Source: Spirochaetaceae bacterium
GTDB lineage: Bacteria > Spirochaetota > Spirochaetia > SZUA-6 > Fen-1364
DNA: 16,546 nt
Direction: 5' to 3'
Assembly (NCBI GenBank): GCA_003170115.1
Contig: PMZS01000114.1
Span: 42,021-58,566, forward strand
The notes below the pieces were generated by a model that was not told the origin of the DNA, did not search any database, and saw only the letters and a program-made list of their open reading frames with translations. The position numbers were made by a program, and so were the translations under genes. Each line of letters starts with the position of its first letter. Position 1 is the first letter of the stretch. This document shows, piece after piece, positions 14,852 through 16,546 of this stretch.

Positions 14852-14996
14852 GGAGGGAAGGTAGCGGATGCCGGGCGGCCGGATCAACCCGGTTCTTGCT
14901 GCGGGACCGGCGTTCCGGAGCTGGCCGTTTGGGGAGGTTTTGAGATTGCGCCTTCCATGCGTATCTTAGATGGCAGAGAAAGGACGAACGAAAGAT
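14852..14996. other. Divergent intergenic region between the transporter and lon
   Basis: This 145-base stretch is the largest gene-free gap in the window. Its right part holds the lon promoter-like sequence. An in-frame ATG at 14970 could extend Lon by nine residues but lacks a ribosome binding site. A TTG at 14887 on the minus strand could extend the transporter by 12 residues. No Shine-Dalgarno sequence is visible just upstream of the transporter ATG on the minus strand. I see no CIRCE-type heat-shock inverted repeat. Confidence 0.5.
14940..14967 (+). promoter_or_regulatory. Sigma-70-like promoter of lon
   Basis: TTGAGA at 14940-14945 and TATCTT at 14962-14967 are separated by 16 bases. 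Transcription would begin near 14974, giving a leader of about 23 bases that contains GAAAGGA before ATG 14997. This would exclude the in-frame ATG at 14970 as a start. Confidence 0.45.
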
Positions 14997-16546
14997 ATGG
15001 CAGGTTTTTTCAAGCCGAAGAGCAACGAGCAGTCGGTGAGTGTTCCCCGCGAGCTTCCGATCCTCCCGCTGCGCGATTCTGTGGCTTTCCCCTTTTCCGT
15101 GATTCCCCTGACCGTGGGGATTCCCCGGTCGGTAAAGCTCGTGGAAGATGCCATGCAGGGAGACAGCCTTGTGGGCCTGTTCAGCTCGAAGGACAAGAGC
15201 GCGGAAGAGCCTCTCCCCGGGCAGGTGCATGAGACAGGCACGATGGCCCGCATTCTCAGGGTTGTCCGCGGGCAGGACGGCGCCCTGCAGGTCGTGGTGC
15301 AGGGCCTCGAGCGCATTCGCGTCCTCCACTGGATCTCATCCGAATCGTACCTGCGGGCCCGCGTGGCAAACGCGGCGGAAGCCGTCGAGACTGACGTCGA
15401 GATCGAGGCGCTTGTGGCGAATCTCAAGGAGCTGGGACGTGAAATCGTCCAGCTCTCCCCGAACATTCCCAACGAAGCAGCCCAGTTTCTGGCCACCGTC
15501 ACGGATCCCCGCTACCTTGCGTACCTCATCGGCGCCAACAGCCAGCTGGAGGCCCCGGACGCGCAAAAGCTCCTCGAGATCGACTCGATCAAGGAGAAGC
15601 TGAGGGCCCTCATCATGCACCTCGGGCACCAGAAGGAGGTGCTCAGCCTCGGGCAGAAGATCAGGACCGAGGCGAAGGAGGAAATGGAGAAGGACCAGCG
15701 CGAGTACTTCCTCCGCCAGCAGATGAAGGCCATCCAGAAGGAGCTGGGCGAGATGGATGATGCTTCCTCCGTGGGCACGGAATACACCGAAAAGCTGGCC
15801 AGAGCGAACCTCCCCGAGGAAGCAAAGAAGGAAGCAGAACGGGAGCTGAAGCGCCTGTCGGGGATGTCGGCGCAGTCGCCCGAATACTCGATGATCAAGA
15901 CCTACCTCGACTGGATGGTAGAGCTGCCCTGGAGCACGATGAGCGAGGACCAGCTTGAGGTCGTGAATGCTCGCCGGGTGCTCGACGAGGACCACTACGA
16001 CCTCCAGGAGGTGAAGGACCGCATCATCGAGTTCCTTGCGGTGCGAAAACTTTTCAAGGAAAGAGGGATCCAGAGAGAGAAATCGGAGGACGGCAAGACG
16101 GGTCGTGCAATGGGCGCGATCCTCTGCTTCGTCGGTCCTCCGGGAGTCGGAAAGACTTCCCTCGGGCAGAGTATCGCGCGGGCCCTGGGCCGCAAGTTCA
16201 CGAGGATGAGCCTCGGAGGCATGCGCGACGAGGCGGAGATCCGGGGACACCGCCGGACCTACATCGGGTCGATGCCCGGCCGGGTAATGCAGGCCATCAA
16301 GCGTGCGGGGACGCGAAACCCCGTGTTCATGCTGGACGAGATCGACAAGGTGGGAAGCGACTGGAGGGGTGACCCTTCGAGCGCGCTTCTGGAGGTTCTG
16401 GACCCTGCTCAGAACGGCACGTTCCGAGACCACTACCTGAACGTGGATTTCGATCTCAGCGACGTGATGTTCGTGACGACCGCCAACCAGCTGGAGCCTA
16501 TCCCCGCGCCCCTGCGCGACAGGATGGAGATCATCCACCTGGACGG
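14997..16546 (+). CDS. lon: ATP-dependent protease Lon, 3' end cut off by window
   Basis: Cytoplasmic AAA+ serine protease that degrades misfolded and regulatory proteins. The first 516 residues are present; the sensor-2 part and the Ser-Lys proteolytic domain lie outside the window. Order: substrate-binding LON N domain (about 18-205, starting ELPILPLRDSVAFPFSVIPL), a coiled-coil stretch (about 215-260, with REYFLRQQMKAIQKELGE, highly typical of Lon), then the AAA+ module with Walker A GPPGVGKT at 380-387 and Walker B VFMLDEID at 443-450. The sequence between KLFKERG and the Walker A strand (about 357-372) is longer than in E. coli Lon, with a charged insert. ATG 14997 has GAAAGGA about 12 bases before it; an in-frame ATG at 14970 is less likely because it falls before the predicted transcript start. 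The assignment is certain; the insert is a lineage detail. Confidence 0.97.
   Translation, partial: MAGFFKPKSNEQSVSVPRELPILPLRDSVAFPFSVIPLTVGIPRSVKLVEDAMQGDSLVGLFSSKDKSAEEPLPGQVHETGTMARILRVVRGQDGALQVVVQGLERIRVLHWISSESYLRARVANAAEAVETDVEIEALVANLKELGREIVQLSPNIPNEAAQFLATVTDPRYLAYLIGANSQLEAPDAQKLLEIDSIKEKLRALIMHLGHQKEVLSLGQKIRTEAKEEMEKDQREYFLRQQMKAIQKELGEMDDASSVGTEYTEKLARANLPEEAKKEAERELKRLSGMSAQSPEYSMIKTYLDWMVELPWSTMSEDQLEVVNARRVLDEDHYDLQEVKDRIIEFLAVRKLFKERGIQREKSEDGKTGRAMGAILCFVGPPGVGKTSLGQSIARALGRKFTRMSLGGMRDEAEIRGHRRTYIGSMPGRVMQAIKRAGTRNPVFMLDEIDKVGSDWRGDPSSALLEVLDPAQNGTFRDHYLNVDFDLSDVMFVTTANQLEPIPAPLRDRMEIIHLD

Noticed and set aside
14880..14940. Short inverted CCGG/GGCC elements upstream of lon as a terminator
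   Set aside because: The matches are short and scattered in GC-rich DNA and are not followed by a T run; they do not form a convincing stem-loop.
1..16546. Mobile elements, phage genes, CRISPR arrays, tRNA or rRNA genes
   Set aside because: No transposase, integrase, direct-repeat array or RNA gene pattern was seen; base composition looks even throughout and the genes are core or lineage functions.

Overview
This is a GC-rich, gene-dense bacterial chromosomal segment with no insertion sequences, phage genes, CRISPR arrays or RNA genes that I can see. Ten genes fill almost the whole window. The only gene-free stretch longer than about 25 bases is the roughly 145 bases upstream of lon. Both ends cut through a gene: a DUF4390-like protein at the left and lon at the right. 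The host is a Gram-negative-type bacterium (periplasmic and exported proteins, NtrYX, sigma-54 activator). The DNA-binding part of LexA (recognition-helix region KGSYDHVKALEKKGF) resembles, from memory, spirochaetal (Leptospira-type) LexA more than the enterobacterial or Bacillus forms. A GC-rich member of Spirochaetota or a deltaproteobacterium-like lineage is therefore my tentative guess, not a firm placement.

Region 1 (1-5289, + strand) is one tightly packed transcription unit: DUF4390-like protein, NtrY-like histidine kinase, NtrX-like sigma-54 activator, LexA repressor and the DNA polymerase III delta subunit (HolA). Three of its junctions are 4-base GTGA stop/start overlaps and the fourth gap is 6 bases. 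A membrane two-component system, the SOS repressor and a replisome clamp-loader subunit thus appear to be co-transcribed.

Region 2 (5189-7024, - strand) is uvrC, a complete excision nuclease subunit. It converges on holA with a 101-base overlap of coding sequence and diverges from the next operon over a very short gap. That gap holds a palindromic ATTATAAT giving a perfect TATAAT on both strands, a candidate shared bidirectional promoter.

Region 3 (7070-13351, + strand) is a four-gene unit with overlaps or gaps of 10 bases or less: an exported LamG-like/fibronectin-III protein, a 983-residue TPR protein with a long acidic and proline-rich tail, an HDOD protein that keeps HD-phosphohydrolase residues, and a metallo-beta-lactamase-fold hydrolase. 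No named pathway explains this set. It looks like a signalling module joining a cell-envelope or secreted binding protein, a scaffold and two putative metal-dependent phosphohydrolases, and it is the best candidate here for an undescribed system.

Region 4 (13352-14851, - strand) is one open frame encoding a ten-helix EamA-type transporter followed, without a stop, by a complete CNHC thioredoxin-like protein. A Shine-Dalgarno sequence, ATG and promoter-like hexamers lie at the junction, so this may be a recent fusion by stop loss, with the second half still made separately. Its stop codon abuts that of the preceding convergent gene.

Region 5 (14997-16546, + strand) is the first 516 residues of the ATP-dependent protease Lon, with its own promoter-like sequence upstream.
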